From: Actinobacillus porcinus
GTDB lineage: Bacteria > Pseudomonadota > Gammaproteobacteria > Enterobacterales > Pasteurellaceae
Assembly (NCBI RefSeq): GCF_901764995.1
Contig: NZ_CABFKI010000006.1
Span: forward strand, 1 to 64,000
Length of the DNA: 64,000 nt
Reading direction: 5' to 3'
In this document: positions 36,482-45,826 of the stretch, piece after piece
Numbering within the stretch: position 1 is the first letter of the stretch
How the letters are laid out: the number at the start of each line of letters is the position of its first letter
The notes under the pieces: generated by a model
Told to the model about the DNA's origin: nothing
Database searches by the model: none
What the model saw: only the letters and a program-made list of their open reading frames with translations
Made by a program: the position numbers and the translations under genes

Positions 36482-36853
36482 TTATGGTACAGACACCGCT
36501 TTTGAACCAAACACCACTGGATTGGTTTCAATCATTTTGCGTGACACAATCATCTCTTTTGCGCCATTAAGCCACGCTTGAAAATGGGGCGAGGCTCGGT
36601 GGGCTTGATAGGCGGTTTCATCGGCATAGGCTTCTACGACATAAAATTTGTTCGGGTCGGTTTTGTCGGTCATTACATACATTCCCAACACACCTTGCTC
36701 GGTATTGACCGATTGACGAATATTGTGTTTGCCTAATTCGGTGAATTGTTCCACGCTTTCGGGGCGGATTTGCATTTCAAAAATGCGAATAATTGGTTCG
36801 GCTTGGGTTGATAAACTCATTGTTAGTCCTAATAAAAAAGCCCATTTTTTCAT
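36482..36853 (-). CDS. Antibiotic biosynthesis monooxygenase-like protein, exported
   Basis: A 123-residue protein: a signal peptide (cut near residue 18, after STQA) then one ABM ferredoxin-like domain of about 95 residues. The marks are RIFEMQIRPESVEQF, GVLGMYVMTDKTDPNKF and YQAHRASPHFQAW. Relatives such as YgiN act as quinol monooxygenases without cofactors. A truncated copy of the 3' end lies at 35274-35373. Same strand as the neighbouring SDR and quinone reductase genes, with a REP-like palindrome between. Confidence 0.85.
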   Translation of the reverse strand: MKKWAFLLGLTMSLSTQAEPIIRIFEMQIRPESVEQFTELGKHNIRQSVNTEQGVLGMYVMTDKTDPNKFYVVEAYADETAYQAHRASPHFQAWLNGAKEMIVSRKMIETNPVVFGSKAVSVP

Positions 36854-36883
36854 TGTGTTACACCTATAACGAAATTATTTGTA

Positions 36884-36904
36884 GGGGCAAATCACATTTG
36901 CCCC
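36884..36904. repeat. REP-like palindrome GGGGCAAAT / ATTTGCCCC
   Basis: Perfect 9-bp arms with a 3-nt CAC loop, between the SDR and monooxygenase genes. Same family as 26514-26536. Confidence 0.75.
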
Positions 36905-36917
36905 ACAAGCTAAAAAT

Positions 36918-37667
36918 TTACCAAGGTTGAGTAGTCGGACCCAGTGTGAATTCAGAGATATTGGTATCTTTGGGTTGGTTTAACGCAAATGCCACCACGT
37001 TTGCCACACGTTCAGCGGGGATTTCGTAAGTGTCATATAAACCACGCATCGCTTCAGCCATTTCAGGGTTAGTAATGCCTGCTACCAATTCGGATTGTAC
37101 TGCCGCAGGGTAAATGGTTGCGGTGCGAATGTTGGTGCCGGCTTGTGCGCTTTCCATTCGTAAGCCTTCCATAATCGCTTTAACCGCCCATTTCGTGCCG
37201 CAATAGACGGCGCAACCCGGGTAAACTTTTAAGCCGGCAACGGAAGAAGTCGCTAAAATATGCCCTGATTTTTGGGCTTCAAAAGTCGGTAACACGGCAG
37301 CAATTCCGTTGAGTACACCTTTAATATTCACATCAACCATCGCATTCCAATTATCCGTTTCAAGCGCAGAAAGGGGTGAATTTGGCATCAATCCAGCATT
37401 TAAGAAAATTGCATCTACTTTGCCGAAAGCGGATTTGGCTAGCGCGACTAAGGATTGATTGTCTTCCGCTTTGACCACATCGGTAACACGATACACCGCT
37501 TCGCCACCGTTGGCTTTAATGTTGTTTACGATGGCTTGTAATTTATCTTCACGGCGTGCGCCCAGCACTAATTTCGCCCCTGCTTGCGCCAGTTTATAAG
37601 CGGTGGCTTCACCAATACCGCTACTTGCACCGGTAATAATCACGACTTTGTTTTCAATGTTGTTCAT
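36918..37667 (-). CDS. SDR family NAD(P)-dependent oxidoreductase
   Basis: A 249-residue short-chain dehydrogenase/reductase of the YdfG-like branch. The cofactor loop is VIITGASSGIGEATA (near residue 8), followed by NAG (FLNAGLMP). The catalytic triad Ser, Tyr, Lys lies in ATSSVAG and VYCGTKWAVKAI. Start set at ATG 37667 because AAGGAG lies 6 bp upstream; the open frame runs 19 codons further, over the end of the YciI gene. It forms an operon with the YciI and quinone reductase genes. Confidence 0.93.
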   Translation of the reverse strand: MNNIENKVVIITGASSGIGEATAYKLAQAGAKLVLGARREDKLQAIVNNIKANGGEAVYRVTDVVKAEDNQSLVALAKSAFGKVDAIFLNAGLMPNSPLSALETDNWNAMVDVNIKGVLNGIAAVLPTFEAQKSGHILATSSVAGLKVYPGCAVYCGTKWAVKAIMEGLRMESAQAGTNIRTATIYPAAVQSELVAGITNPEMAEAMRGLYDTYEIPAERVANVVAFALNQPKDTNISEFTLGPTTQPW

Positions 37668-37668
37668 T

Positions 37669-37968
37669 TTATGCTCCTTGAAATTGTTGAATATTTTCCG
37701 CCACCATTGCCGCTTTAAATTCACGGATTTGGTAATCGGCTAAATTAGGGTAATAAACATCTTCTGCTAGAATACTTTCTAACTGTTCACGACTTTCTGT
37801 TTGGGCAATAATCACACCGGCACGTTCTTTATCTAAATAAGGACCGAGTAATAAAAAGTTGCCTTGTTGGAAATATTTGGCAAACCACGCACGATGTGCG
37901 TCAAGTTGTTTAGCTTGTTCTTCTTCGGATAACGTTGAATTTTTTAATGAAATATCAATTAAATACAT
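37669..37968 (-). CDS. YciI family protein
   Basis: A 99-residue single-domain protein with the YCII fold, related to ferredoxin-like muconolactone isomerases. The marks are HRAWFAKYFQQGNFLLLGPY and AEDVYYPNLADYQIREF. The conserved His of the family is in AHRAWF. Its start codon overlaps the stop of the quinone reductase gene by one base, and the SDR gene starts just after it, so the three are tightly coupled. The reaction is unknown. Confidence 0.88.
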   Translation of the reverse strand: MYLIDISLKNSTLSEEEQAKQLDAHRAWFAKYFQQGNFLLLGPYLDKERAGVIIAQTESREQLESILAEDVYYPNLADYQIREFKAAMVAENIQQFQGA

Positions 37969-38531
37969 TATTTTTCTCCAATTAATTCATTGATGGTTTG
38001 AATAAGTTGCTCGGCATATTTACGGGCTGTTTGTTTTTGCTCTGCAATTTTTTCTTCGTTACGCCCCACATAACTCACACCGTTCAAATAGCTGATATTC
38101 TGTAAATCTAATTGGCATAACGCCGCAATACTTTCAAAAGGGGCAACTAATTGCGCCATTGTGTGTTTCATCACAGCATCTTCTTGATAAGCCACTTCGG
38201 GTGCGCCGGTTGTGATGGAAATCACTAATTTTTTACCGCCTAATTTCGCCGTTGAACCGTGAGCAAAACCGTGCAAAAACACTTCGTCCAACCATTTTTT
38301 CATCAAAGCCGGCATTGAATACCAGTAAAACGGAAATTGCCACACAATCACATCGGCATTGAGCAAAGCTTGCTGCTCGGCGCTAACATCAATTTGTTCG
38401 GTTGGGTAGAGCGTGTCTAATCGGCGAATTTCCACCGAATTTAGACCGCTTGCTAGGCTGTCAATAATGGTTTGGTTGGCAATGGATTGCGATAAATTTG
38501 GGTGTCCTGAAATCACTAAAACCTTTTTCAT
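37968..38531 (-). CDS. NAD(P)H-dependent quinone/flavin oxidoreductase (KefF/NQO1 family)
   Basis: A 187-residue flavodoxin-like FMN enzyme. The phosphate-binding loop is ISGHPNLSQSIANQ at the N terminus. FPFYWYSMPALMKKWLDEVF (near residue 75) is the typical cofactor and active-site segment, and ITTGAPEVAYQ follows. Start set at ATG 38531, which has AGGAGA 5 bp upstream; the open frame extends 113 codons more, but across the promoter region. First gene of the three-gene operon. A perfect inverted repeat just upstream (38575-38595) is a likely LysR site. Confidence 0.92.
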   Translation of the reverse strand: MKKVLVISGHPNLSQSIANQTIIDSLASGLNSVEIRRLDTLYPTEQIDVSAEQQALLNADVIVWQFPFYWYSMPALMKKWLDEVFLHGFAHGSTAKLGGKKLVISITTGAPEVAYQEDAVMKHTMAQLVAPFESIAALCQLDLQNISYLNGVSYVGRNEEKIAEQKQTARKYAEQLIQTINELIGEK

Positions 38532-38574
38532 TTTGTTCTCCTGTTGGGTTTTGATGGGTGTATTGTAATGGGAG

Positions 38575-38595
38575 ATTGATTGCACTACAATCAAT
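38575..38595. promoter_or_regulatory. Inverted repeat, candidate LysR-type operator
   Basis: ATTGATTG-CACTA-CAATCAAT, perfect 8-bp arms, fitting the T-N11-A plan of LysR boxes. It lies between the divergent quinone reductase and acetyltransferase genes, with a LysR gene 0.6 kb away. Confidence 0.55.
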
Positions 38596-38648
38596 AAAAA
38601 TAGAATAGAGTTTTCTGAAAAAGAGAATAATACTGAAGGAGTAAAACA

Positions 38649-39116
38649 ATGATCAGACCCGCAAAAACCGAAGATGTGGCACGTATTGCCGAGTTGTTGT
38701 ATCAAGTTCACGCTGTACACGCTGAAGCTCGTCCTGATATTTTTCAGGCAGGCAAGCGCAAATACAACGATGAGGAAATTGTCGCTTTGTTGGCAGATGA
38801 GCAAAAACCGATTTTTGTTTATGAAGACGAAAACGGCACGGTGCAAGGCTATGCGTTTTGTGTATATCAAATTACGCAGGGCATTCCGGCTTTATTTGAT
38901 CGCAAGGTGTTGTACATTGACGACCTTTGTGTGGACGCTTCGCAACGGGGTAAAAAAATTGGCGAGAAATTGTATCAACACGTGGTGGCATACGCCAAAG
39001 AGAACGGTTGCGATAGCGTAACGTTGCACGTTTGGAATGACAATCAAGGGGCATTTCGTTTCTATGAACGTTTAGGGCTTGAGCCACTTAAGACCTTGAT
39101 GGAACAGAAACTATAA
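38649..39116 (+). CDS. GNAT family N-acetyltransferase
   Basis: A 155-residue acetyl-CoA-dependent acetyltransferase. Motif A, which binds the pyrophosphate of CoA, is ASQRGKKIGEKLYQHV (near residue 98), and the C-terminal motif B is HVWNDNQGAFRFYERLG. It begins with MIRPAKTEDVARIAEL, the usual first strand and helix. The ATG follows AAGGAG. Divergent from the quinone reductase operon. Substrate not predictable. Confidence 0.93.
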   Translation: MIRPAKTEDVARIAELLYQVHAVHAEARPDIFQAGKRKYNDEEIVALLADEQKPIFVYEDENGTVQGYAFCVYQITQGIPALFDRKVLYIDDLCVDASQRGKKIGEKLYQHVVAYAKENGCDSVTLHVWNDNQGAFRFYERLGLEPLKTLMEQKL

Positions 39117-39117
39117 C

Positions 39118-39186
39118 GAAAGAGCGGTCGGATTTTGACAAGATTTTGCAATAGCCAAAGTGATCAAAAATCTGACTGCTTTTTGA
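39118..39186. terminator. Long inverted repeat after the GNAT gene
   Basis: AGAGCGGTCGGATTTTGA and TCAAAAATCTGACTGCTTTTT form an imperfect stem with a T run, just before the LysR ribosome site. Confidence 0.5.
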
Positions 39187-39201
39187 AGAAGGAGCAATCC
39201 A

Positions 39202-40098
39202 ATGAACAAACTCGATGCGATTAAATATTTTTGCCTTGCCAGCGAAACACTGAATTTTCGGGAAACGGCAATGCAGTTGGCGGTTTCGCCTTCGGTAGTC
39301 ACGCGTGTGATTGCGGAATTGGAACAGGAATTGGGCGAGCAGTTGTTTAAGCGAAATACGCGCCAAATTCGCCTGACCAATTTTGGCGAGCAGTTTTTGA
39401 TTAAGGCAAAACAACTGCTGGCGGACACCGATAATCTGTTCAAACTCGGCAAGCAACAAACGGACGAAATGGCAGGCGTGGTGCGGATTACCTTTCCCCG
39501 TTGGCGTGAAAATGACAAAATTCTGGACGAACTTCTGACCGCACTTGCGCCCTATCCGCAGTTGGTGATTGATTGGCGTGAAGATATGACCAAATTTGAT
39601 GCGGTGGAACATCGCATTGATATTGGCTTGCGCATCGGGCCTGAACCGAACCCGAATTTTATCGTGCGCAAAATTGCTGATTTGCAAGACTGGATTGTGG
39701 CGTCCCCGAAATTACTGGAACGATTGGGAACGCCGAAAGATCTAGACGATTTACAGCGCAATTTCCCGTTTTCCTTGCCGATTAACGTAGAAACAGGGCG
39801 TGCGTGGGATTTAGCAATGAATGACGAGCAAAAACTGTTACCGAGAGAAGTGCTTTTTTACAGCTCCGACCCCGAATGCGAACTAAAAGCGGTATTGCGT
39901 GGCAATGTGGTAGGCTTTATCAGCGAGCTGTTTTGTAAACCTTATTTTGATCGTGGCGAGTTGGTTAAGTTATTTCCTGAAATCCCTATTGATAAATGGC
40001 AACTGTATTTATACCGCCCCTATCAAACCATCACATCGCCAAGGGTGCTGTTTGTGTTTGATCGTTTGACAGAAATTTTGAAAAGACGGTATGGGTAA
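39202..40098 (+). CDS. LysR family transcriptional regulator
   Basis: A 298-residue regulator. The winged helix-turn-helix is LNFRETAMQLAVSPSVVTRV (about residues 17-36) followed by IAELEQELGEQLFKR. The ligand-binding domain with two lobes fills residues 90-295. Sequence style is that of the CrgA/YafC group, which often control quinone or aldehyde reductases. The quinone reductase operon at 38.5 kb, with a LysR-like box, is the natural target. It has a GAAGGAG ribosome site. Confidence 0.93.
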   Translation: MNKLDAIKYFCLASETLNFRETAMQLAVSPSVVTRVIAELEQELGEQLFKRNTRQIRLTNFGEQFLIKAKQLLADTDNLFKLGKQQTDEMAGVVRITFPRWRENDKILDELLTALAPYPQLVIDWREDMTKFDAVEHRIDIGLRIGPEPNPNFIVRKIADLQDWIVASPKLLERLGTPKDLDDLQRNFPFSLPINVETGRAWDLAMNDEQKLLPREVLFYSSDPECELKAVLRGNVVGFISELFCKPYFDRGELVKLFPEIPIDKWQLYLYRPYQTITSPRVLFVFDRLTEILKRRYG

Positions 40099-40141
40099 AA
40101 GTGCGGTAAAATATCCGCCTGTTTTACACTTTGTATCACCT

Positions 40142-41380
40142 ATGAAATTGAATTCTCGTTTTTATTTTTCCCTTATTTATATTGGGATTATCGCAGGGCT
40201 TATCGGCACCTGTTTAACCTATCTTCTTCATTATATTCAACATTTTGCCTTCGGTTATGGGCTTAATGGGGAAGAAATGTCTTTTCGCGAAGGGGTGTTA
40301 CAAAGCTCTCCTGAGCGGCGTTGGATGGTGTTAACCCTGTGTGGATTGGTGGCAGGATTAGGCTGGTTTGTCATACATCGCTATGGTAAGCCATTGCGTT
40401 CTATTAAACAAGGGCTTGATGAGCCGCAACAAGGTGTGCCGTTTTTCAAAACAATTGCGCATGCTTTATTGCAAATTATCACCGTAGGATTGGGATCCCC
40501 GTTGGGACGAGAAGTGGCGCCGCGCGAGATTTCCGTTGCCTTTGGCAGTCTTTGGGTACGCCGTATGGGGCTGACGGATATTGATGCCAAATTGATTTTA
40601 GCTTGTGCTTCAGGCGCCGGTTTAACCGCGGTGTATAACGTACCGTTGGCAGCAACCATTTTCATTTTAGAAACGATGGTGATGAGTATAAGTACGCGTT
40701 CACTGGGCGCGGCGTTAGTGACTGTAGTGATTGCCACTTGTGTTTCTCGTTTCTTTCTAGGGGATTTGGTTCAATATCATCAAGTGGTGCCTTTTGAAAT
40801 CAATCCGCCGTTATTGGTTTTTGCAGGAATAATCGGGATTTTGACCGCACTTTTGGTGCAAGCTTTCCGCTTTTCCGGCGAAAAAGTGCCTTTTTGGAAA
40901 CGCACAGATAAGCGCATGATGGTATTAGCCGTGGTGTTATTTAGCCTGATCGGCGCAATTTCTATGATTCAGCCTGAAATTCTGGGCAATGGGAAAGCGG
41001 GCAATCAATTGACGTTTGGGGAAATGTTAACCTGGCAAGAAAGCGTACAGTTGCTGGGGTTAAAATGGATCGTGGTGATTTTGGCTTTAGCCGCAGGGGC
41101 TTACGGCGGTTTGATTACGCCATCCATGATGCTCGGTAGTACCTTTGCTTATGCATTAGCCATCGGCTGGAATACATTATTTCCCCATTTATCCTTGGAA
41201 GGCGCAGCGATTGTGGGGGCTTGTGTATTTTTAGGCATTATGCAGAAAATGCCAATGACGTCTATTGTATTTTTGCTTGAGCTCACCCGAAGCAACGCAG
41301 AGACATTAATGCCTTTGACGTTGGCAATGGGAACCGCTATTGCGACAGAGAGATTGTGGAAAAAATATAGAAAACGCTAG
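40142..41380 (+). CDS. CLC family chloride channel/transporter
   Basis: An inner-membrane protein of 412 residues with about ten hydrophobic segments. The CLC pore motifs are VGLGSPLGREVAPREISVAF (near residue 115; the gating Glu of GREGP is kept but the motif reads GREVAP) and GAYGGLITPSMMLGS near 320. The regulatory CBS domains are absent. The frame is open to an ATG at 40091 inside the LysR gene, but that start would put an uptake signal in the coding part; the ATG at 40142 begins a typical first helix. Ion selectivity is uncertain. Confidence 0.87.
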   Translation: MKLNSRFYFSLIYIGIIAGLIGTCLTYLLHYIQHFAFGYGLNGEEMSFREGVLQSSPERRWMVLTLCGLVAGLGWFVIHRYGKPLRSIKQGLDEPQQGVPFFKTIAHALLQIITVGLGSPLGREVAPREISVAFGSLWVRRMGLTDIDAKLILACASGAGLTAVYNVPLAATIFILETMVMSISTRSLGAALVTVVIATCVSRFFLGDLVQYHQVVPFEINPPLLVFAGIIGILTALLVQAFRFSGEKVPFWKRTDKRMMVLAVVLFSLIGAISMIQPEILGNGKAGNQLTFGEMLTWQESVQLLGLKWIVVILALAAGAYGGLITPSMMLGSTFAYALAIGWNTLFPHLSLEGAAIVGACVFLGIMQKMPMTSIVFLLELTRSNAETLMPLTLAMGTAIATERLWKKYRKR

Positions 41381-41423
41381 GGTTTGTGTATCTTCCCAAA
41401 ACGCCCCTAGTAGAAATGGAAAA

Positions 41424-41462
41424 GAAAAGTGCGATCACATTTGATTTGACCGCACTTTCTGT
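41424..41462. terminator. Terminator between the CLC gene and glnA
   Basis: AGAAAAGTGCGATCA and TTGACCGCACTTTCTG form a stem containing paired uptake signals, one with a mismatch, followed by TTTTT. It serves convergent genes. Confidence 0.7.
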
Positions 41463-41474
41463 TTTTATGAGTAA

Positions 41475-42893
41475 TTAAGCATAATACAATTCATATTCCA
41501 CCGGGTGTGGTGTCATGTTTACGCGTTCAACATCTTTGCGTTTCATTGCTACGAAAGCATCGATGAAGTCTTTAGTAAATACGCCGCCTTTGGTTAAGAA
41601 TTCGTAATCCGCTTCTAAAGAATCTAAGGCTTGTTCTAATGATGAACATACCGCCGGGATTTCTTTTAATTCTTCAGGTGGTAAATCGTATAAGTTTTTG
41701 TCCATTGCATCGCCTGGGTGGATTTTGTTGATGATACCGTCAAGACCTGCCATTAACAATGCCGCAAAACATAAGTATGGGTTGGCTGATGGATCCGGGA
41801 AACGGGCTTCAACACGGATTGCTTTCGGGTTCGTTACCGCAGGGATACGAATTGACGCTGAACGGTTGCTTGCGGAGTAAGCTAATAATACAGGCGCTTC
41901 AAATCCTGGTACTAAACGTTTGTATGAGTTAGTTGCCGGGTTTGTAAAGGCATTTAATGCTTTTGCGTGTTTGATGATACCGCCGATGTAGTAAAGGGCA
42001 GTTTCTGATAAACCTGCGTATTTATCGCCTTGGAACACGTTTTTGCCGTCTTTGCTTAATGACATATTACAGTGCATACCTGAACCGTTGTCGCCTGCGA
42101 ATGGTTTTGGCATAAAGCAAGCTGATTTACCGTGTTCTGCAGCAACGTTTTGTACGACATATTTATAGATTTGGGTTTCGTCCGCTTTTAAGGTTAAGCT
42201 GTTGAATTTGGTCGCAATTTCGTTTTGACCTGCGGTGGCAACTTCATGGTGATGCGCTTCAATCACTAACCCCATTTCTTCCATTAATAAGCACATTTCT
42301 GAACGAATATCGTGCGCGGTATCGTTTGGTGCAACGGCACAGTAGCCGCCTTTTTTCAATGGACGGTAAGCGTTGTTGCCATCTTCATATTTGCGGTTGG
42401 TATTCCAAGTAGCTTCGATGTCGTCAATTTTGAATGACACATTGTTCATTTCTGTGCTGAAACGAACATCATCAAATAAGAAGAATTCCGGTTCCGGCCC
42501 AAAGAATACATCATCTGCAATACCTGTTGAACGCATATAGTCTTCTGCGCGAATCGCAATTGAGCGTGGGTCGCGGTCGTAAGATTGCATAGTATTTGGG
42601 TCGTAGATGCTACAGCGGATTGAAAGGGTAGGGATTTGAGCGAATGGGTCAACAACGGCAGTTTCGGCGATTGGCATTAGAAGCATATCTGCTTTGTTGA
42701 TGGCTCTCCAACCTTCTACTGATGAACCGTCAAACATTTTGCCATCTTCAAAGAAGTCTTCGTCAATTGCGCTGGCGGGTAACGATACACCGTGTTCTTT
42801 ACCACGGAGGTTGGTGAAGCGAAGAAGAACGAATTTAATGTCATTTTCTTCAATAAGTTTGAACACACGTTCAATAGCTGCTGCGTTAGCCAT
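41475..42893 (-). CDS. glnA: Glutamine synthetase, type I
   Basis: Makes glutamine from glutamate, ammonia and ATP. The 472-residue length fits the dodecameric enzyme. Motifs are [10 protein letters not shown] near residue 50, the ATP-binding [21 protein letters not shown], and NRSASIRIP. The adenylylation loop [12 protein letters not shown] holds the Tyr modified by GlnE (near residue 400), so control by adenylylation is likely. No ntrBC genes follow it. A clear GGAGAG ribosome site precedes the ATG. Confidence 0.98.
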   Translation of the reverse strand: MANAAAIERVFKLIEENDIKFVLLRFTNLRGKEHGVSLPASAIDEDFFEDGKMFDGSSVEGWRAINKADMLLMPIAETAVVDPFAQIPTLSIRCSIYDPNTMQSYDRDPRSIAIRAEDYMRSTGIADDVFFGPEPEFFLFDDVRFSTEMNNVSFKIDDIEATWNTNRKYEDGNNAYRPLKKGGYCAVAPNDTAHDIRSEMCLLMEEMGLVIEAHHHEVATAGQNEIATKFNSLTLKADETQIYKYVVQNVAAEHGKSACFMPKPFAGDNGSGMHCNMSLSKDGKNVFQGDKYAGLSETALYYIGGIIKHAKALNAFTNPATNSYKRLVPGFEAPVLLAYSASNRSASIRIPAVTNPKAIRVEARFPDPSANPYLCFAALLMAGLDGIINKIHPGDAMDKNLYDLPPEELKEIPAVCSSLEQALDSLEADYEFLTKGGVFTKDFIDAFVAMKRKDVERVNMTPHPVEYELYYA

Positions 42894-43208
42894 AAAAAAG
42901 CTCTCCTGTTAATAAATTTGTTGTGCAAGTAAAAAGGAAATCCAAAGTCATTTACTTTGTCGGCGTCAAAATACCACAGAATTAGAATTTAGCAAATAGC
43001 AATAAGAGAAAATCTAAAAAAATATTTGTAAGAGTGAAATTTATCTAACTAATCGGCGTTTTTATTATTAATTACATAATAAACAGATAATGAATCGTGA
43101 TTTTATCTATTTTGTGAATATTCAAGACAAGGAAAGCAAAAAGTTGTATAATTTGCGACCTTTCGCCAGTAGTCACAAAAGTGCGGTATGATGCATCACT
43201 TGCACGAA

Positions 43209-43308
43209 GCTGAAATGGCGGTTGGTGAGCTTGTCGAACCATAAGGCATTTCAGCGTTCTTTGCACAAGACTTACGTTTCGACAAGCTCAACGACCGTCT
43301 TGTGCAAG
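43209..43308. repeat. Paired hairpins with complementary loops (BIME-like)
   Basis: Hairpin one has perfect arms GCTGAAATG (43209-43217) and CATTTCAGC (43247-43255). Hairpin two has TTGCACAAGAC (43261-43271) and GTCTTGTGCAA (43297-43307). The loop of the first holds GGTGAGCTTGTCGAA and the loop of the second TTCGACAAGCTCAAC, which are complementary. The rest of the 484-bp gap between divergent glnA and typA holds only AT-rich promoter DNA and two uptake signals. Confidence 0.8.
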
Positions 43309-43377
43309 CGCTACATAATATCGCAAAAGTGCGGTGAAATTTTAAAAACTTTCCTAACAAAATAAAAGAATATTTCA

Positions 43378-45228
43378 ATGGCAGATTTAGACATTAATAA
43401 ATTGCGTAATATTGCAATTATTGCGCACGTTGACCACGGTAAAACAACCTTAGTGGACAAACTTTTACAACAATCAGGCACACTTGAAGCCGCTCGTAAC
43501 GGTGATAATGATGAGCGTGTGATGGACAGTAACGATCTTGAAAAAGAACGCGGTATTACTATTTTGGCAAAAAATACGGCGATTAACTGGAATGACTACC
43601 GTATTAATATCGTAGACACCCCAGGGCACGCGGACTTCGGTGGTGAAGTAGAGCGAGTTCTTTCTATGGTGGATTCGGTGTTATTGGTGGTGGATGCTTT
43701 TGATGGTCCAATGCCACAAACACGTTTCGTGACCCAAAAAGCCTTTGCCCACGGCTTAAAGCCCATCGTTGTGATCAACAAAGTTGACCGCCCGGGCGCG
43801 CGCCCTGATTGGGTGGTGGATCAAGTGTTCGATTTATTCGTTAACTTAGGCGCAACAGACGAACAATTAGACTTCCCGATTGTTTATGCTTCTGCATTAA
43901 ATGGGGTAGCGGGTTTAGAACATGAAGAACTCGCGGAAGATATGACGCCATTATTTGAAGCAATTGTAGAACATGTTGCACCGCCTGCGGTGGAATTGGA
44001 TGCTCCGTTCCAAATGCAAATTTCGCAGTTAGACTATAATAACTACGTGGGTGTTATTGGTATTGGTCGCATTAAACGCGGCTCAGTGAAACCAAACCAA
44101 GCGGTAACCTTAATTGATAGCGAAGGTAAAACGCGTCAAGGTCGTATTGGTCAAGTATTGGGACATTTAGGTTTACAGCGTTACGAAACAGATGAAGCTT
44201 TCGCTGGCGATATCGTGGCGATTACAGGTATGGGTGAATTGAATATTTCAGATACTATTTGCGATATTAACAATGTAGAAGCCTTACCTGCATTAAGCGT
44301 AGACGAGCCAACGGTAACCATGTTCTTCTGTGTAAATACCTCGCCGTTCTGTGGTAAAGAAGGGAAATATGTGACTTCGCGCCAAATCTTAGAACGCTTG
44401 AACAAAGAGCTAGTACATAATGTGGCATTACGTGTTGAAGAAACACCAAACCCGGATGAGTTCCGTGTTTCAGGTCGTGGTGAGTTGCATTTGTCTGTGT
44501 TAATCGAGAATATGCGCCGTGAAGGTTATGAATTAGCGGTATCACGTCCACGCGTTATTTATCGTGAAATCAACGGCAAAAAACAAGAGCCGTTTGAGCA
44601 AGTGACCATCGATATTGAAGAACAACACCAAGGTTCTGTGATGGAAGCATTGGGGATTCGTAAAGGTGAAGTGAAAGATATGATCCCGGATGGCAAAGGT
44701 CGTACACGTTTGGAATATGTTATCCCAAGCCGTGGTTTAATTGGCTTCCGTAACGAATTTATGACCATGACCTCAGGAACAGGCTTACTTTACTCAACAT
44801 TCAGCCACTACGATGATGTGAAACCGGGCGAAATTGGTCAACGTAAAAACGGTGTATTAATTTCAAATGCCACAGGTAAAGCTTTGGCTTATGCGTTATG
44901 GGGCTTGCAAGAACGTGGTAAATTGATGATTGACCACGGTGTTGATGTATATGAAGGTCAAATCATTGGTATTCATAGTCGTTCAAATGACTTAACGGTG
45001 AACTGTTTACAAGGTAAAAAATTAACTAATATGCGTGCGTCAGGTAAAGATGATGCCATTGTGTTAACAACCCCTGTGAAATTCACTTTAGAGCAAGCCA
45101 TTGAGTTTATTGATGATGATGAGTTAGTGGAAGTAACGCCGGTGTCAATTCGCGTGCGTAAAAAATTACTGACTGAAAATGATCGTAAACGTGCGAACCG
45201 TACTACAACCAGTACCAGTACACACTAA
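43378..45228 (+). CDS. typA: Ribosome-binding GTPase TypA/BipA
   Basis: A 616-residue translational GTPase that binds the 70S ribosome and helps assembly of the large subunit under stress and cold. The GTP motifs are [15 protein letters not shown] (G1), RGITI (G2), [16 protein letters not shown] (G3), NKVDRP (G4) and YASALNG (G5). Elongation-factor-like domains II, III and V follow, and the family-specific C-terminal domain has [20 protein letters not shown]. Divergent from glnA, as in many gammaproteobacteria. A terminator follows. Confidence 0.98.
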   Translation: MADLDINKLRNIAIIAHVDHGKTTLVDKLLQQSGTLEAARNGDNDERVMDSNDLEKERGITILAKNTAINWNDYRINIVDTPGHADFGGEVERVLSMVDSVLLVVDAFDGPMPQTRFVTQKAFAHGLKPIVVINKVDRPGARPDWVVDQVFDLFVNLGATDEQLDFPIVYASALNGVAGLEHEELAEDMTPLFEAIVEHVAPPAVELDAPFQMQISQLDYNNYVGVIGIGRIKRGSVKPNQAVTLIDSEGKTRQGRIGQVLGHLGLQRYETDEAFAGDIVAITGMGELNISDTICDINNVEALPALSVDEPTVTMFFCVNTSPFCGKEGKYVTSRQILERLNKELVHNVALRVEETPNPDEFRVSGRGELHLSVLIENMRREGYELAVSRPRVIYREINGKKQEPFEQVTIDIEEQHQGSVMEALGIRKGEVKDMIPDGKGRTRLEYVIPSRGLIGFRNEFMTMTSGTGLLYSTFSHYDDVKPGEIGQRKNGVLISNATGKALAYALWGLQERGKLMIDHGVDVYEGQIIGIHSRSNDLTVNCLQGKKLTNMRASGKDDAIVLTTPVKFTLEQAIEFIDDDELVEVTPVSIRVRKKLLTENDRKRANRTTTSTSTH

Positions 45229-45246
45229 TCAAAAAACCTTAATAAA

Positions 45247-45277
45247 AAGACCGCACTTCAACAAAAGTGCGGTCTTT
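45247..45277. terminator. Terminator with paired uptake signals after typA
   Basis: AAAGACCGCACTT / AAGTGCGGTCTTT, perfect 13-bp arms with a 5-nt loop. Both arms contain the uptake core. It serves typA and the convergent raiA gene. Confidence 0.9.
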
Positions 45278-45296
45278 AATTTTCATGATTAATCCA

Positions 45297-45614
45297 TTAG
45301 AAAGAGTCTTTCAAGCGTTCATCCGCTCTACGCGCTTCACCTTTATGTTGTAATTTATTGAGTTGTTTTTCTAATTTTTCTTCGACAAGATTGATGGCAT
45401 GATACATATCATCCGCTTCAGCACTGGCGAACAAATTGCCGTTTGGTGTGCCGATCGTTGCTTCTACGCCAAAGCCTTGTGGGAGTTTGCTTAATACGAA
45501 ATGTGGGTTAATTAACTGCGTTTGCCATTTCTCCAATTTTGCGAGTCTGTCTTCGATATGAGAACGAATTGCAGGAGTGATATCCATTTGTTTGCTTGCG
45601 ATATTAAGTGTCAT
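45297..45614 (-). CDS. raiA: Ribosome-associated translation inhibitor (RaiA/HPF family)
   Basis: A 105-residue protein of the short HPF/YfiA family, which binds the decoding region of idle ribosomes and hibernates them in stationary phase or cold. It begins [20 protein letters not shown] and has the conserved [20 protein letters not shown] helix. The short C terminus gives the raiA or short-HPF class; which of the two cannot be decided. A CRP-like site lies about 120-135 bp upstream. Confidence 0.92.
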   Translation of the reverse strand: MTLNIASKQMDITPAIRSHIEDRLAKLEKWQTQLINPHFVLSKLPQGFGVEATIGTPNGNLFASAEADDMYHAINLVEEKLEKQLNKLQHKGEARRADERLKDSF

Positions 45615-45736
45615 AGCAGTTACCTCTTTTGCTGTTGTTGCGTGTCGCCACGCTGTTTACTTCCTTTGATAACAAAATATGCCTATTCAATTTGCTTTGC
45701 AAGTACTTTATTTCGCGAAAAAAGATTAATTTGTAA

Positions 45737-45758
45737 AAATATGATCTAGATCGCAAAA
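45737..45758 (-). promoter_or_regulatory. CRP-like site upstream of raiA
   Basis: On the minus strand the sequence is TTTGCGATCTAGATCATATT, with a TGCGA half-site as in the Sxy-dependent (CRP-S) sites of Pasteurellaceae and a weaker second half. It is centred on GATCTAGATC. Confidence 0.45.
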
Positions 45759-45826
45759 CCATAAAAAAGCACTTTTTTTCTTGAAAAAAGCGCGATAACC
45801 TAATCGTTAGGGCTGGTTAAAATAAA

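Noticed and set aside
38532-38870. Long N-terminal extension of the quinone reductase
   Set aside because: It crosses the operator, the ribosome site and the divergent acetyltransferase gene.
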